From Methanoregula sp. (GTDB lineage: Archaea; Halobacteriota; Methanomicrobia; Methanomicrobiales; Methanospirillaceae), in contig NZ_JALOCH010000003.1 in assembly GCF_023227875.1 (NCBI RefSeq), forward strand, positions 1 through 64,000: DNA of 64,000 bases. Reading direction: 5' to 3'. Made by a program: the position numbers and the translations under genes. This document shows positions 7,793-18,101 of the stretch, one piece after another. Below the pieces are notes generated by a model. That model was not told where the DNA came from, made no database searches, and saw nothing but the letters and a program-made list of their open reading frames with translations. How positions within the stretch are numbered: position 1 is the stretch's first letter; each line of letters starts with the position of its first letter.

Positions 7793-10020
7793 CCTCTCAA
7801 ATTTTTTGGGCCAAGCCAGATCAGACATATGATCAGCATATCACTGCTGCATATCATGCATGGAAATCTACAGTTTCTGCGAAGAGAAACCTGATCAAAC
7901 GAACAAGCCAGCGCTTTGGTTTCAGTGAAGACCGGTTTTTGAAAAGTTCACTTTTAACTGTAGTTCTTCATGATATCGGGAAAAATATTGTTCCGTTCCA
8001 AGAAATGATGAACGCAAAAAGGGATGGCCGTAATTTTGATTATAAGGAAAATTACCGTCATGAACTGGAATCCTATTGTTACGTATTCCGTGGCGCGATG
8101 GCATTATCCTCACAAGAGGGCAACAATCTCGTTGGAAAGATTCCACTTGAAGCACTTGCAGTGTTGGGACATCATAAGCGAATTGATCCATCTCTTGATT
8201 CCTTTCACCGTGAAGCAGTAAGTACAAAACCCCCTATATACAAGGAAGGGATAATCTCCGCGTTATCCCTTGCAGGAGAAATTTTTCAAACTGAAGGATA
8301 CACACTTCCCGAAATCCCGGTTCATGATTACGATCCATACAAAGAAGTGAGTAAATTAATCGGTTATGATGGTATTTTTACCAAACTTTTTGAGAGTGAA
8401 ACCAATCCAGATTCGGTTCGGACAACGTACTCATTACTGAAAGCAATTCTTCATTACTCTGACTGGCTCGGATCTGCCGGAACGGAGATACCGTACTCGA
8501 TAAAGAATGATGCTGACGACCTTTTCAGACATATCGAGCACCATTGTGCTGAAAAAAAGATCGCGTTTTCAAATCTCCGTCCCTTCCAGCAGGAATGTGC
8601 TGATACGAAAGGACATGTGATTGCTGTTGCTCCAACAGGAAGTGGCAAGACCGAAGCTGCACTTTTCTGGGCACTGAATAATATGCGTGAAATGCAGGAT
8701 GCAAAACTTATCTATCTGCTTCCCACCATGGTCACGGCCAACAGCATATTCCTGCGGATGGAAGAATATTTTGGTGAAGGAAACGTTGGGCTGTCACATT
8801 CCACAGCCACATTCCTGATGGAGAATGAGGAAGAGTCTGTGGGGAGAACAGTTCTCTTTGATAAATCGTTCATCAAGCCTGCAACGGTGGCAACAGTAGA
8901 TCAACTCCTTATGGCCGGATTCAATTCCGGTAAATGGACACTCATTGAAGCCAATGCTGCCAACAGCGTTGTGATCATCGATGAAATCCATTCGTATGAG
9001 CCCTGGACCTTGGGTCTCATCATTGAATCCCTGAAACATTTCTCAAAAATGGGAACGCGGTTCATGCTCATGAGTGCGACCCTCCCGAAATATTTAATCG
9101 ATTTATTTGAACGAGCCCTTCCCGATGCAAAAATTATACGTGATGAATCCTTACTCGCATCATGCCGGAACCGTTTCCAGACGGTCGAAAAAACCATTGA
9201 CGATGCCATTCCGGATATCGAGCAATCGGTAATTGCCGGGAAAAAAACTCTTGTCGTTGTAAATAATGTGGCGAAGTGTCAGGAATTATATGAAAAACTC
9301 CGCCATCTTGATCCGATTTGTTATCATTCAAAGTTCACGTTCGATGATCGCAGAATAAAAGAGATCGGGATCGATGATGCGCGACTTCTGATCGCAACGC
9401 AGGTTGTCGAAGTCTCTCTGGACATTGATTTCGATGTTATGTATACCGAATGTGCTCCCCCGGATGCACTCGTCCAGCGGGCGGGGCGGGTCAACAGGAG
9501 ACGGACGAAAACCAACAGCTGGATCTATATTTATCGTCATTCGAAAACATCTGATCGGATTTATGATCAGAATTCAACAGGGTTGTTATCACAATCGTTT
9601 GAAAATTTTAAAAATTCCCATTCGGAATTGACAGAATCCGATCTGATCTCAATTGTGGAGACGGTGTACAAAGGTACTGATATAGAAGGATCAGAACACT
9701 TCGTCGATGCAAGTAAACGATATGCAGAGGTTCACGAGACTCTTATGGGAATTTTTGATAATCCGAATAAATTCGAAGATAAAACCCGGAGAGTGGAGTA
9801 TCTTCAGGTTCCAGTTATCCCCGCTCAATTCAGAGGGAAGGTAACTGCACCCGGATTTCCGCCCCCCAAAAGGCGATTGTATGAAGTAAAGATGCCATAC
9901 TGGTATGTCCGGAAACACAAAGAAATCGTTGACGACATCACATTTTGTGAAATGAAATATGATGCTGAAATCGGTGCATCGTTTGCTGATGATACGGAAT
10001 TATCGAGCCTGATCATATGA
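7789..10020 (+). CDS. cas3: Cas3 HD nuclease-helicase
   Basis: A 743-residue protein that degrades target DNA after Cascade binding. It has an N-terminal HD nuclease domain (H61-D62 in LHDIGK, H91, H128-H129 in LGHHK, D225 in HYSD). A superfamily 2 helicase follows with Walker A APTGSGKT at 281-288, a DEIH box at 398-401 and SAT at 429-431. The C-terminal helicase motif is QRAGRVNRR near 565. HD and helicase are fused, as usual for type I-B. It overlaps cas5 at its start and cas6b at its end by four bases each. All catalytic residues I looked for are present. Confidence 0.95.
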   Translation: MTSQIFWAKPDQTYDQHITAAYHAWKSTVSAKRNLIKRTSQRFGFSEDRFLKSSLLTVVLHDIGKNIVPFQEMMNAKRDGRNFDYKENYRHELESYCYVFRGAMALSSQEGNNLVGKIPLEALAVLGHHKRIDPSLDSFHREAVSTKPPIYKEGIISALSLAGEIFQTEGYTLPEIPVHDYDPYKEVSKLIGYDGIFTKLFESETNPDSVRTTYSLLKAILHYSDWLGSAGTEIPYSIKNDADDLFRHIEHHCAEKKIAFSNLRPFQQECADTKGHVIAVAPTGSGKTEAALFWALNNMREMQDAKLIYLLPTMVTANSIFLRMEEYFGEGNVGLSHSTATFLMENEEESVGRTVLFDKSFIKPATVATVDQLLMAGFNSGKWTLIEANAANSVVIIDEIHSYEPWTLGLIIESLKHFSKMGTRFMLMSATLPKYLIDLFERALPDAKIIRDESLLASCRNRFQTVEKTIDDAIPDIEQSVIAGKKTLVVVNNVAKCQELYEKLRHLDPICYHSKFTFDDRRIKEIGIDDARLLIATQVVEVSLDIDFDVMYTECAPPDALVQRAGRVNRRRTKTNSWIYIYRHSKTSDRIYDQNSTGLLSQSFENFKNSHSELTESDLISIVETVYKGTDIEGSEHFVDASKRYAEVHETLMGIFDNPNKFEDKTRRVEYLQVPVIPAQFRGKVTAPGFPPPKRRLYEVKMPYWYVRKHKEIVDDITFCEMKYDAEIGASFADDTELSSLII

Positions 10021-10685
10021 TCCTCCACACCTTCACGCTTACCCTCGGCTCCACCCGGCCCATCCACGGCTCCGCCCACGAACTCCGTGGATTCTTCGCA
10101 ACAAAATTCAACGAATATGCCGAGCTCCATCATCATAACGCAGACAAATTCATCTATAGTTACCCGCTCGTGCAGTACAAGATGATCGGCAATGTGCCCA
10201 CCGTGATCGGCATCAATGAAGGCGCAGAAATTCTCAAAAAGATCTTCGATGACTACCAGGAAATCCGCTTGGGTGAGAACACATACCAGATCGTTGAGCG
10301 TGGCATCGCGCTGAAGGATGAAGAGTTCGAGATCTCGGAGAAGATCCGTTCGTATGAATTCGCAACCCCGTGGCTCGCGCTGAACCAGGAGAATTACCGG
10401 AGGTACTATGCACTCAAAGGAACTTCCGAGCGGGACGAATTTATCCGGAAGATCCTGATCGGCAATCTCATCTCGATGTCAAAATCGCTGGGTTACGAAG
10501 TGCCGGGCCAGATCAAATGCGACGCGCAGGTCACTTTCCGCAAAGACCGTTTGAAAGATGTCAGCGTCATGACTTTTACCGGGAAATTCCAGGTAAATTT
10601 CCTGATCCCTGACCTGCTTGGCATCGGCAAATCTGTCTCGCGGGGATTCGGCGCAGTACGGCAACTGAAAGGAAATATCGGGTGA
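10017..10685 (+). CDS. cas6: Cas6-type pre-crRNA endonuclease (Cas6b-like)
   Basis: A 222-residue RAMP protein. It contains LRGFFATKFNEYAELHHHNADKF near the N-terminus, a central YEFATPWLALNQENYRRYY, and the glycine-rich loop GIGKSVSRGFG near residues 202-212. This is the compact Cas6 group common in Methanosarcina and Methanomicrobiales I-B loci. The histidine cluster HHH at 39-41 could hold catalytic residues. Its position between cas3 and cas1 makes it the likely dedicated processor of the adjacent array; the distant cas6 at 744 would be a second enzyme. It overlaps cas3 by four bases. Confidence 0.85.
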   Translation: MILHTFTLTLGSTRPIHGSAHELRGFFATKFNEYAELHHHNADKFIYSYPLVQYKMIGNVPTVIGINEGAEILKKIFDDYQEIRLGENTYQIVERGIALKDEEFEISEKIRSYEFATPWLALNQENYRRYYALKGTSERDEFIRKILIGNLISMSKSLGYEVPGQIKCDAQVTFRKDRLKDVSVMTFTGKFQVNFLIPDLLGIGKSVSRGFGAVRQLKGNIG

Positions 10686-10691
10686 AGGCAG

Positions 10692-11660
10692 ATGCAGCTC
10701 GTCATCAACACCCGGGGATCGTTCCTGAAGAAATCCAACAACTGTTTTCTCGTGAAGACCGATGAGAAGACTTTCGAAGTCTCGGCTGACAAGATCGACA
10801 GCATTCTCATCACTACCTCTGCCACGATTACAACCGACGCGATCCAGTTTGCGGTTGAGAACAATATCGATATTATTTTTCTGGATTACTTCGGCAACCC
10901 GTACGGGCGCGTGTGGCACTCAAAGCTCGGCAGCACGACGCTGATCCGCCGCCGCCAGCTTGAGGCCGCGAACGAGGATACCGGGTTTTATCTTGCGCGT
11001 GAATGGATCTCCCGGAAGATCGAAGATCAGATCAATCTCCTCAAGGACTTAAAGAAGAACCGGCCCGAGCAGAAAGAGACGCTGGAACAGTATATTGCGA
11101 GGATGGAAGTCCTGCTCGAATCCCTGAAACATATGAAGGGGACGCTCGATCACAAGCGCGGGTCGATCATGGGAATTGAGGGAATGGCATCGCAGGCATA
11201 TTTCGATGCGATCAACAGCACTATGCCCGATGCATGGAAGTTCAAGGGCCGGAGCCGGGACCCGGCACGCGACGGGTTCAACTGCCTGCTGAACTACGGG
11301 TATGGCGTTCTCTACTCGCAGGTCGAGCGTTCGTGCATCATCGCGGGGCTCGATCCTTATGTCGGGTTCCTGCACACGGACAATTACAATAAGCGTTCGT
11401 TCGTGTTCGATCTCATCGAATTATTCCGGGCTCACATCGATAAAACGGTAATCAATCTCTTCATGAAGCGGCAGGTCAATGAGAAGTATTTTGATCCCAT
11501 TCCCGGCGGCCTCTACATGAACAAGGAGGGAAAGGCAGTCCTTATCGGTGCCATTAACGAGATGCTCGACAAGGAGATCGATTACCGGGGACGGAACGTG
11601 AAGATCCGGAATACGATCCAGATGGAGTGCCACACTATCGCAAACAAACTGATCAAATAG
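10692..11660 (+). CDS. cas1: Cas1 integrase
   Basis: A 322-residue Cas1, the metal-dependent integrase that inserts new spacers with Cas2. The expected catalytic residues are present: E163 (GIEGMA), H228 (FLHTD) and D240/E243 (FDLIELF). The length and the N-terminal beta domain match the Cas1b group found in type I-B loci. It starts six bases after cas6b. The C-terminus (RNTIQMECHTIANKLI) is typical. It is followed eleven bases later by cas2. Confidence 0.95.
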   Translation: MQLVINTRGSFLKKSNNCFLVKTDEKTFEVSADKIDSILITTSATITTDAIQFAVENNIDIIFLDYFGNPYGRVWHSKLGSTTLIRRRQLEAANEDTGFYLAREWISRKIEDQINLLKDLKKNRPEQKETLEQYIARMEVLLESLKHMKGTLDHKRGSIMGIEGMASQAYFDAINSTMPDAWKFKGRSRDPARDGFNCLLNYGYGVLYSQVERSCIIAGLDPYVGFLHTDNYNKRSFVFDLIELFRAHIDKTVINLFMKRQVNEKYFDPIPGGLYMNKEGKAVLIGAINEMLDKEIDYRGRNVKIRNTIQMECHTIANKLIK

Positions 11661-11671
11661 GAGACAGAATC

Positions 11672-11965
11672 ATGACGATGGTCTGGGTGGTGTACGATAT
11701 TGGAAAGACGACAACCCGTAACCATGTGGTACGGATTTGCCTGAACAAGGGATTGTACCGGGTCCAGAAGAGCGTGTTTCTTGGGAACCTGAACTCCAAT
11801 GAACGCGATTCGCTGGCGCTGGAGTGCGGGCACGAGATAGATCCGGAGGTTGATTCCGTGTATGTGTTTCCGATGGATGACACTTCTTTTAAGAAAGTAA
11901 AACTGCTCGGCCAGGCCTTTGACAAGAAACTGGTGAGCGACGAACTCTTAACAAAATTTTTCTGA
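11672..11965 (+). CDS. cas2: Cas2 adaptation protein
   Basis: A 97-residue ferredoxin-fold protein that bridges two Cas1 dimers. The N-terminal MTMVWVVYDIGKTTTRNHV carries the conserved Asp (YDI) of Cas2. ATG 11672 is preferred to upstream in-frame codons because AGGAG at 11659-11663 precedes it and because the family begins here. ATG 11678 is an alternative. It sits between cas1 and cas4. Confidence 0.93.
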   Translation: MTMVWVVYDIGKTTTRNHVVRICLNKGLYRVQKSVFLGNLNSNERDSLALECGHEIDPEVDSVYVFPMDDTSFKKVKLLGQAFDKKLVSDELLTKFF

Positions 11966-11967
11966 TC

Positions 11968-12561
11968 ATGCCGACTGACACTGAAACGATCATTACAATA
12001 TCGGACGTAATGGAGTACCTTTTCTGCCCCCGTTTCATCTACTACATGCATTGTCTCGATATCCGACAGCATGAGGAGAAGCGGTTCAAAGTGATGAAGG
12101 GGCGTGAGGTGCATGAAGAAAAATTGATCAGGAACCCGGATTACCTGCGAAAGAAACTGGGCGTGACAAAAAAAGAGATGAACGTCTTCATCGCATCCAA
12201 GCAGAATCATATCAAGGGGATTGTTGATGAAGTCCTGTTCCTCGATGATGGGACGGCAGCTCCGTTCGAATATAAATTCGCGGAGTTCAAGGATACGATC
12301 TTCGAAACGTACAAGTATCAGCTGGTCCTCCATGCGATAATGATCCGGGAGAATTACCATTGCGATGTGAAGAGGGGTTTCATCTGTTTTACCCGGAGCA
12401 ATCATCATATTGAGACGCTTGAGTTTACGGAACAGGATTTTAAGCGAGGGCTTGAGATTATTCAGGAAATTCTTGAGATCATCGACAAAGGATTTTATCC
12501 AAACAAAGGGAAATACAAAAACAAGTGCATTGACTGTTGTTACGCAACAATCTGCACCTGA
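11968..12561 (+). CDS. cas4: Cas4 iron-sulfur exonuclease
   Basis: A 197-residue RecB-like nuclease that trims prespacers and helps set PAM and orientation. It has an N-terminal Cys (C20 in FCPR) and C-terminal C187, C190/C191 and C196 as iron-sulfur ligands. The nuclease residues are H49 (EVHEE), D87 (IVDEV), E101-x-K103 (FEYKF) and Q118. It is placed after cas2, whereas most I-B operons run cas4-cas1-cas2. It directly abuts the leader of the array. Confidence 0.93.
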   Translation: MPTDTETIITISDVMEYLFCPRFIYYMHCLDIRQHEEKRFKVMKGREVHEEKLIRNPDYLRKKLGVTKKEMNVFIASKQNHIKGIVDEVLFLDDGTAAPFEYKFAEFKDTIFETYKYQLVLHAIMIRENYHCDVKRGFICFTRSNHHIETLEFTEQDFKRGLEIIQEILEIIDKGFYPNKGKYKNKCIDCCYATICT

Positions 12562-12664
12562 TTCTTATGTTTAAATAGGAATCAATAATTCTGCAGGAAG
12601 AATTGCCTGTGGGAATTTTAAGCGATTTGGTTGCGATTAAGCGGAAAATACGCGAAATTTCGCG
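12562..12664 (+). promoter_or_regulatory. CRISPR leader
   Basis: This 103-base AT-rich stretch lies between the cas4 stop and the first perfect repeat. The far end of the array carries the degenerate repeat, so new spacers should enter here. It includes AAATAGG and TTTAAGCG runs that could form a promoter for the precursor crRNA. Confidence 0.75.
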
Positions 12665-15600
12665 GCCTTCGAGCGATTCATCCAAGAGAACAAGGATTGA
12701 AACCTACCAATGGAGAAAAATAAAAACCGATGCGACTCTTCGAGCGATTCATCCAAGAGAACAAGGATTGAAACCGTCAACACCGTCGGAAGGTGAATCA
12801 TGGCATAAGTCTTCGAGCGATTCATCCAAGAGAACAAGGATTGAAACCCCGCATTGACGGACATATCAGCAGCGATGTATTCTTCGAGCGATTCATCCAA
12901 GAGAACAAGGATTGAAACTGATCCGACAACAGCCGGTAAACTCCATCACATCCTTCGAGCGATTCATCCAAGAGAACAAGGATTGAAACTCCCCAGTTCC
13001 TCTCGCTCAATACGCCCGTATCCTCTTCGAGCGATTCATCCAAGAGAACAAGGATTGAAACTCCGGGGTTGCCGGCAGGGCGTTGACAAAGATGTCCTTC
13101 GAGCGATTCATCCAAGAGAACAAGGATTGAAACTAATGAACACGGGGCCGCGTGACACACGTCAAGCATCTTCGAGCGATTCATCCAAGAGAACAAGGAT
13201 TGAAACTTTTCCCAAACCGGGCATAAGGTTGCGGTCTTACACTTCGAGCGATTCATCCAAGAGAACAAGGATTGAAACCCATTCAGACGTGGATAATATT
13301 CGTGGATTGTGATCTTCGAGCGATTCATCCAAGAGAACAAGGATTGAAACACTGGTGGAACGAACCGGCTGGCAGTCCTACAAGGGCTTCGAGCGATTCA
13401 TCCAAGAGAACAAGGATTGAAACCGAGCAAAAAGAGATTGAGAATGGAGACGGGCCGGCTTCGAGCGATTCATCCAAGAGAACAAGGATTGAAACGATCC
13501 GTGCCGTTCGGGACCGCACCGATCAGCGGGTCTTCGAGCGATTCATCCAAGAGAACAAGGATTGAAACATCAAACTCCACATGATAAAGAATATCATTCT
13601 CGGGCTTCGAGCGATTCATCCAAGAGAACAAGGATTGAAACAGGAGTCAGTAATTATGCCAGCACCAAAAGACCCAGCTTCGAGCGATTCATCCAAGAGA
13701 ACAAGGATTGAAACTCCGGTTGGCTGGCACCATCCGTTACCGGATGGATTCTTCGAGCGATTCATCCAAGAGAACAAGGATTGAAACCCCAATCCCACGC
13801 ATACCCGCGAGCGGCCTCCGGGTCTTCGAGCGATTCATCCAAGAGAACAAGGATTGAAACTTATTTTGAGCGTTGTGAACGGATCGCCGATATAGCCTTC
13901 GAGCGATTCATCCAAGAGAACAAGGATTGAAACAAATTAAAATTAAAACATTCACCCAGAAATCTGGATCTTCGAGCGATTCATCCAAGAGAACAAGGAT
14001 TGAAACAAGCGTCTGAAAAATAATCCGGTTCTTTTCCTACGGCTTCGAGCGATTCATCCAAGAGAACAAGGATTGAAACCAGTCTTTCATCCCTTGCGCT
14101 CCTTGCATTTGATCTTCGAGCGATTCATCCAAGAGAACAAGGATTGAAACAGGTAATGCGGGAAATAAGCGAAGGTGAACAATGAACTTCGAGCGATTCA
14201 TCCAAGAGAACAAGGATTGAAACCCCGGTCGATCAGGCTACCCGTGGCATCGTATGGTTCTTCGAGCGATTCATCCAAGAGAACAAGGATTGAAACCTCC
14301 CAATGAGTTTCTGACCACGCACGACATCACCTTCGAGCGATTCATCCAAGAGAACAAGGATTGAAACAATCTCTCTCGAAATCTGAAGGTCCATTTGTTT
14401 CTTCTTCGAGCGATTCATCCAAGAGAACAAGGATTGAAACTCGTAGGGATCCCGGGCACGGTCGTCACCGATTTGCTTCGAGCGATTCATCCAAGAGAAC
14501 AAGGATTGAAACATACGAGCGTTGCCGCGTAGGTTCCGAGTTTTGGATCTTCGAGCGATTCATCCAAGAGAACAAGGATTGAAACCGTCGATTGAACATC
14601 TCAAAGAAATTGTTTACGACTTCGAGCGATTCATCCAAGAGAACAAGGATTGAAACCCCGGAAACGCAGGTGATGAGCCTATGACAGCACACTTCGAGCG
14701 ATTCATCCAAGAGAACAAGGATTGAAACCCCACCCTTCCCTTATGATGTATTCCGGTTCCTGCTCTTCGAGCGATTCATCCAAGAGAACAAGGATTGAAA
14801 CCGCACCTTCTCGTACTTGGCCCACGCGGGGTCGCCTTCGAGCGATTCATCCAAGAGAACAAGGATTGAAACTCCGGTACACCAAAACCATTGTCGTATG
14901 GGGGCTGCTTCGAGCGATTCATCCAAGAGAACAAGGATTGAAACTTGAGTCAATGCGGGTATCTCCAACGATGAGAACGCTTCGAGCGATTCATCCAAGA
15001 GAACAAGGATTGAAACATGTCCTTTTTCGTGATAATATCGTCTTTGTACTCACTTCGAGCGATTCATCCAAGAGAACAAGGATTGAAACTGTCCCTGCAC
15101 AACTACCAGACACTTGTACTGATGAACTTCGAGCGATTCATCCAAGAGAACAAGGATTGAAACTCCTGATCACCCTGGTCGCATACGCGCACCTGATGCT
15201 TCGAGCGATTCATCCAAGAGAACAAGGATTGAAACTATCTTTTGGACAATCCAGCCGGGTTTTTGCCGTTCGCTTCGAGCGATTCATCCAAGAGAACAAG
15301 GATTGAAACCGAGCCGCACAGAACAACAGGAAACCCCCTTTCCCTTCGAGCGATTCATCCAAGAGAACAAGGATTGAAACCGCCATTGTTGGATACCAAC
15401 TCGCACTTGTGATTGCTTCGAGCGATTCATCCAAGAGAACAAGGATTGAAACTACGACGGATCGTTCGGATCACAGAACTTTCCGGAACTTCGAGCGATT
15501 CATCCAAGAGAACAAGGATTGAAACCAGGAAACCCGCCGGCAATACCAGGAACACATCCGACTTCGAGCGATTCATCCAAGAGAACAAGGATTGAAACCA

Positions 15601-17403
15601 GCCCGGAGAAAGGGTATATCGTCGTGGAGTAGCCTTCGAGCGATTCATCCAAGAGAACAAGGATTGAAACCTGTTCTTGCGCGCTGTCCCCAAGGGTTTT
15701 GGCCTCTTCGAGCGATTCATCCAAGAGAACAAGGATTGAAACAGTATTCCCCGTTTGCTGATATGTCTGGTCTTCCGCTTCGAGCGATTCATCCAAGAGA
15801 ACAAGGATTGAAACGTCAATGATGACTTGGGAAAAACCGCACGCTGGAACTTCGAGCGATTCATCCAAGAGAACAAGGATTGAAACTTCGTCGAATGTCA
15901 TCTCACATCCTCCCATTGATCACTTCGAGCGATTCATCCAAGAGAACAAGGATTGAAACGTCATGATATCACTTGTACCTCCTCATTTTCCCATGCTTCG
16001 AGCGATTCATCCAAGAGAACAAGGATTGAAACTCCACAACCGATGGAACGCCATGATGCCTTGAAATACTTCGAGCGATTCATCCAAGAGAACAAGGATT
16101 GAAACCACCATGGTAATCGAGAGTGTATATAAGATCGGTCTTCGAGCGATTCATCCAAGAGAACAAGGATTGAAACAATCAATTGCCACTCCAAATTTCT
16201 TCAGCACCTCCTTCGAGCGATTCATCCAAGAGAACAAGGATTGAAACTGTCCTTTATCGAAATCTCCAATATCAATTTCGTCTTCGAGCGATTCATCCAA
16301 GAGAACAAGGATTGAAACAACACGCGGGTTGACTTGTCCGAGAGAGTGAACGTGCTTCGAGCGATTCATCCAAGAGAACAAGGATTGAAACTGAGGTCCT
16401 GCTTGAAAGTGCTCTGGTTTTGTTCAACTTCGAGCGATTCATCCAAGAGAACAAGGATTGAAACACTCACGGCCAACATACCCGAGTGCCCTCTCATTCT
16501 TCGAGCGATTCATCCAAGAGAACAAGGATTGAAACAGTGTCATAGTAACTTTGTCCCCCGCGGTGAACGTTCTTCGAGCGATTCATCCAAGAGAACAAGG
16601 ATTGAAACTTCACCACTGCGAGGCACAGATCGGGACGGTCAGTCTTCGAGCGATTCATCCAAGAGAACAAGGATTGAAACGGGTTAATGCGTCCTGGTAT
16701 TGATCTGGGGGGAGCTTCGAGCGATTCATCCAAGAGAACAAGGATTGAAACCGGATAAGGTCTTCGTCTCTTCCGATCATTTCGGCTTCGAGCGATTCAT
16801 CCAAGAGAACAAGGATTGAAACATCATAGCCGGGAGTTTCAGTTTTGGGAGCAGTTGCTTCGAGCGATTCATCCAAGAGAACAAGGATTGAAACTCGGCG
16901 GTGTTATGACGATCCTATGCGGGTAGAACCTTCGAGCGATTCATCCAAGAGAACAAGGATTGAAACGGGGTTTCCCCGACAAGAGTAATACCTTTCGTCA
17001 GCTTCGAGCGATTCATCCAAGAGAACAAGGATTGAAACCTGTTGAACGTGTTCGAGATGGTCATCGGTTCGGGCTTCGAGCGATTCATCCAAGAGAACAA
17101 GGATTGAAACCTCAATAATGCTCTAAAATCCATGTATTTGATATATCTTCGAGCGATTCATCCAAGAGAACAAGGATTGAAACACCATCTATAAACGGTC
17201 TCTAGTATGAATAAGCACACTTCGAACGATTCATCCAAGAGAACAAGGATTGAAACCACCTTTGCTGAATGTGGCCCGGGATATGGCCCCGGCTTCGAGC
17301 GATTCATCCAAGAGAACAAGGATTGAAACATTGCGTCCTCGGTGCGGGCCCGGTCCGTCAGCCTTTCTTCGAGCGATTCATTCAGGACAACAAGGATAAA
17401 ATC
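12665..17403 (+). CRISPR. CRISPR array, 66 repeats and 65 spacers, type I-B
   Basis: The 37-base repeat starts CTTCGAGCGATTCATCC and ends ACAAGGATTGAAAC. I located 66 copies with spacers of 34-37 bases. The first 63 and number 65 look identical. Number 64 (17220-17256) has one G-to-A change (CTTCGAACG). The last (17367-17403) has several changes and ends GGATAAAATC. The ending ATTGAAAC is the typical 5' handle of type I-B and other Cas6-processed arrays. The leader is on the cas4 side and transcription is probably rightward. Open frames through the array on both strands are repeat artefacts. Confidence 0.99.
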
Positions 17404-17464
17404 CATCAATCATATTCCCCGCCCCCCTAAAATCCCGGTGAAGCACAATTCTTATTTGCACCAA

Positions 17465-17485
17465 CAGTATACAGTATACAGTATG
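17465..17485 (+). promoter_or_regulatory. Triple direct repeat at antitoxin start, likely operator
   Basis: CAGTATA occurs twice in tandem, followed by CAGTATG. The antitoxin ATG (17483) falls inside the third unit. A direct-repeat operator overlapping the start would fit autoregulation of the module. Inferred from position only. Confidence 0.4.
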
Positions 17486-17743
17486 ACCGCAGCAACCCGT
17501 CGAGTACGTACACCTGTGCAGAGTCCGCAGAAGCCGCGGACGCCGGCGCAGTTCTCATTTGAAGCAAAAGAGAAGCTGGACCACATAAAAGAGGTCGAGA
17601 ACCTGTCCTCGTACAACGATGTCGTGGACTTCTTATACGGCCTGTGGAAATCCGGCCAGCCCTCAATGGCCGGGGCGTTTGCCGGGATGGGTCCGTTCGA
17701 CCGCACAGGAGAGGAGGAGGATTCCCATCGCACACCTTATTGA
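17483..17743 (+). CDS. Antitoxin of a PIN toxin-antitoxin pair
   Basis: An 86-residue protein. The N-terminus is basic and proline-rich (TRRVRTPVQSPQKPRTP). It is followed by FSFEAKEKLDHIKEVENLSSYNDVVDFLYGLWKSG, a short helical pattern like the antitoxin at 65-355. The 3' end overlaps the PIN toxin. It starts 79 bases after the last CRISPR repeat. ATG 17483 is chosen because upstream codons run into the array. Confidence 0.7.
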   Translation: MTAATRRVRTPVQSPQKPRTPAQFSFEAKEKLDHIKEVENLSSYNDVVDFLYGLWKSGQPSMAGAFAGMGPFDRTGEEEDSHRTPY

Positions 17744-18101
17744 TACGTGGGCGTGGATTGAGTATTTCGAGACTCCGACTCCTGGAATAGAGGAGATTAT
17801 TGCCGGGCGGGATATGGTTTACACATCCATCATCACGATCACGGAGCTGGTTACTTCATTTACCTGGAAGTCCGGGCGTTTGCCGGTTGCGGATGCCGTT
17901 GAGAAAGTGTACCGGCTCAGCCGTGTCATTCCGATCGACCGTCAGGCAGCCACCCGTGCCGGGTCGTATTCAAAGAAAGAGTTCCCGGGCGGGATTGCGG
18001 ACCGGATCATTCTTGCAACGGCTGAGACCCGCGGGTTGACAATCGTCACGGGCGATCAGCATTTCAAAGGGCGTTTGGGAGTAGTTTACATCGGAAAATA
18101 A
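17721..18101 (+). CDS. PIN-domain (VapC-type) toxin
   Basis: A ribonuclease of the PIN fold, about 126 residues. LIDTWAWIEYF gives the first Asp, ITELVTS the Glu, GIADRIILATA an Asp and VTGDQHF the last Asp, so the active site is complete. No ATG, GTG or TTG lies close before the domain. The strong ribosome site GGAGAGGAGGAGG at 17708-17720 directly precedes ATT 17721, and ATC 17727 follows. The closest TTG is at 17679, inside the antitoxin. The start is therefore uncertain and may be non-canonical. It overlaps the antitoxin stop by about 20 bases, like the homologous pair at the left edge. Confidence 0.82.
   Translation: MPIAHLIDTWAWIEYFETPTPGIEEIIAGRDMVYTSIITITELVTSFTWKSGRLPVADAVEKVYRLSRVIPIDRQAATRAGSYSKKEFPGGIADRIILATAETRGLTIVTGDQHFKGRLGVVYIGK

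Noticed and set aside
12665..17403. Long open frames on both strands with repeating residues (for example ILVLLDESLE or FQSLFSWMNRSK)
   Set aside because: These are the six translations of the CRISPR repeat with spacer-coded inserts, not genes.
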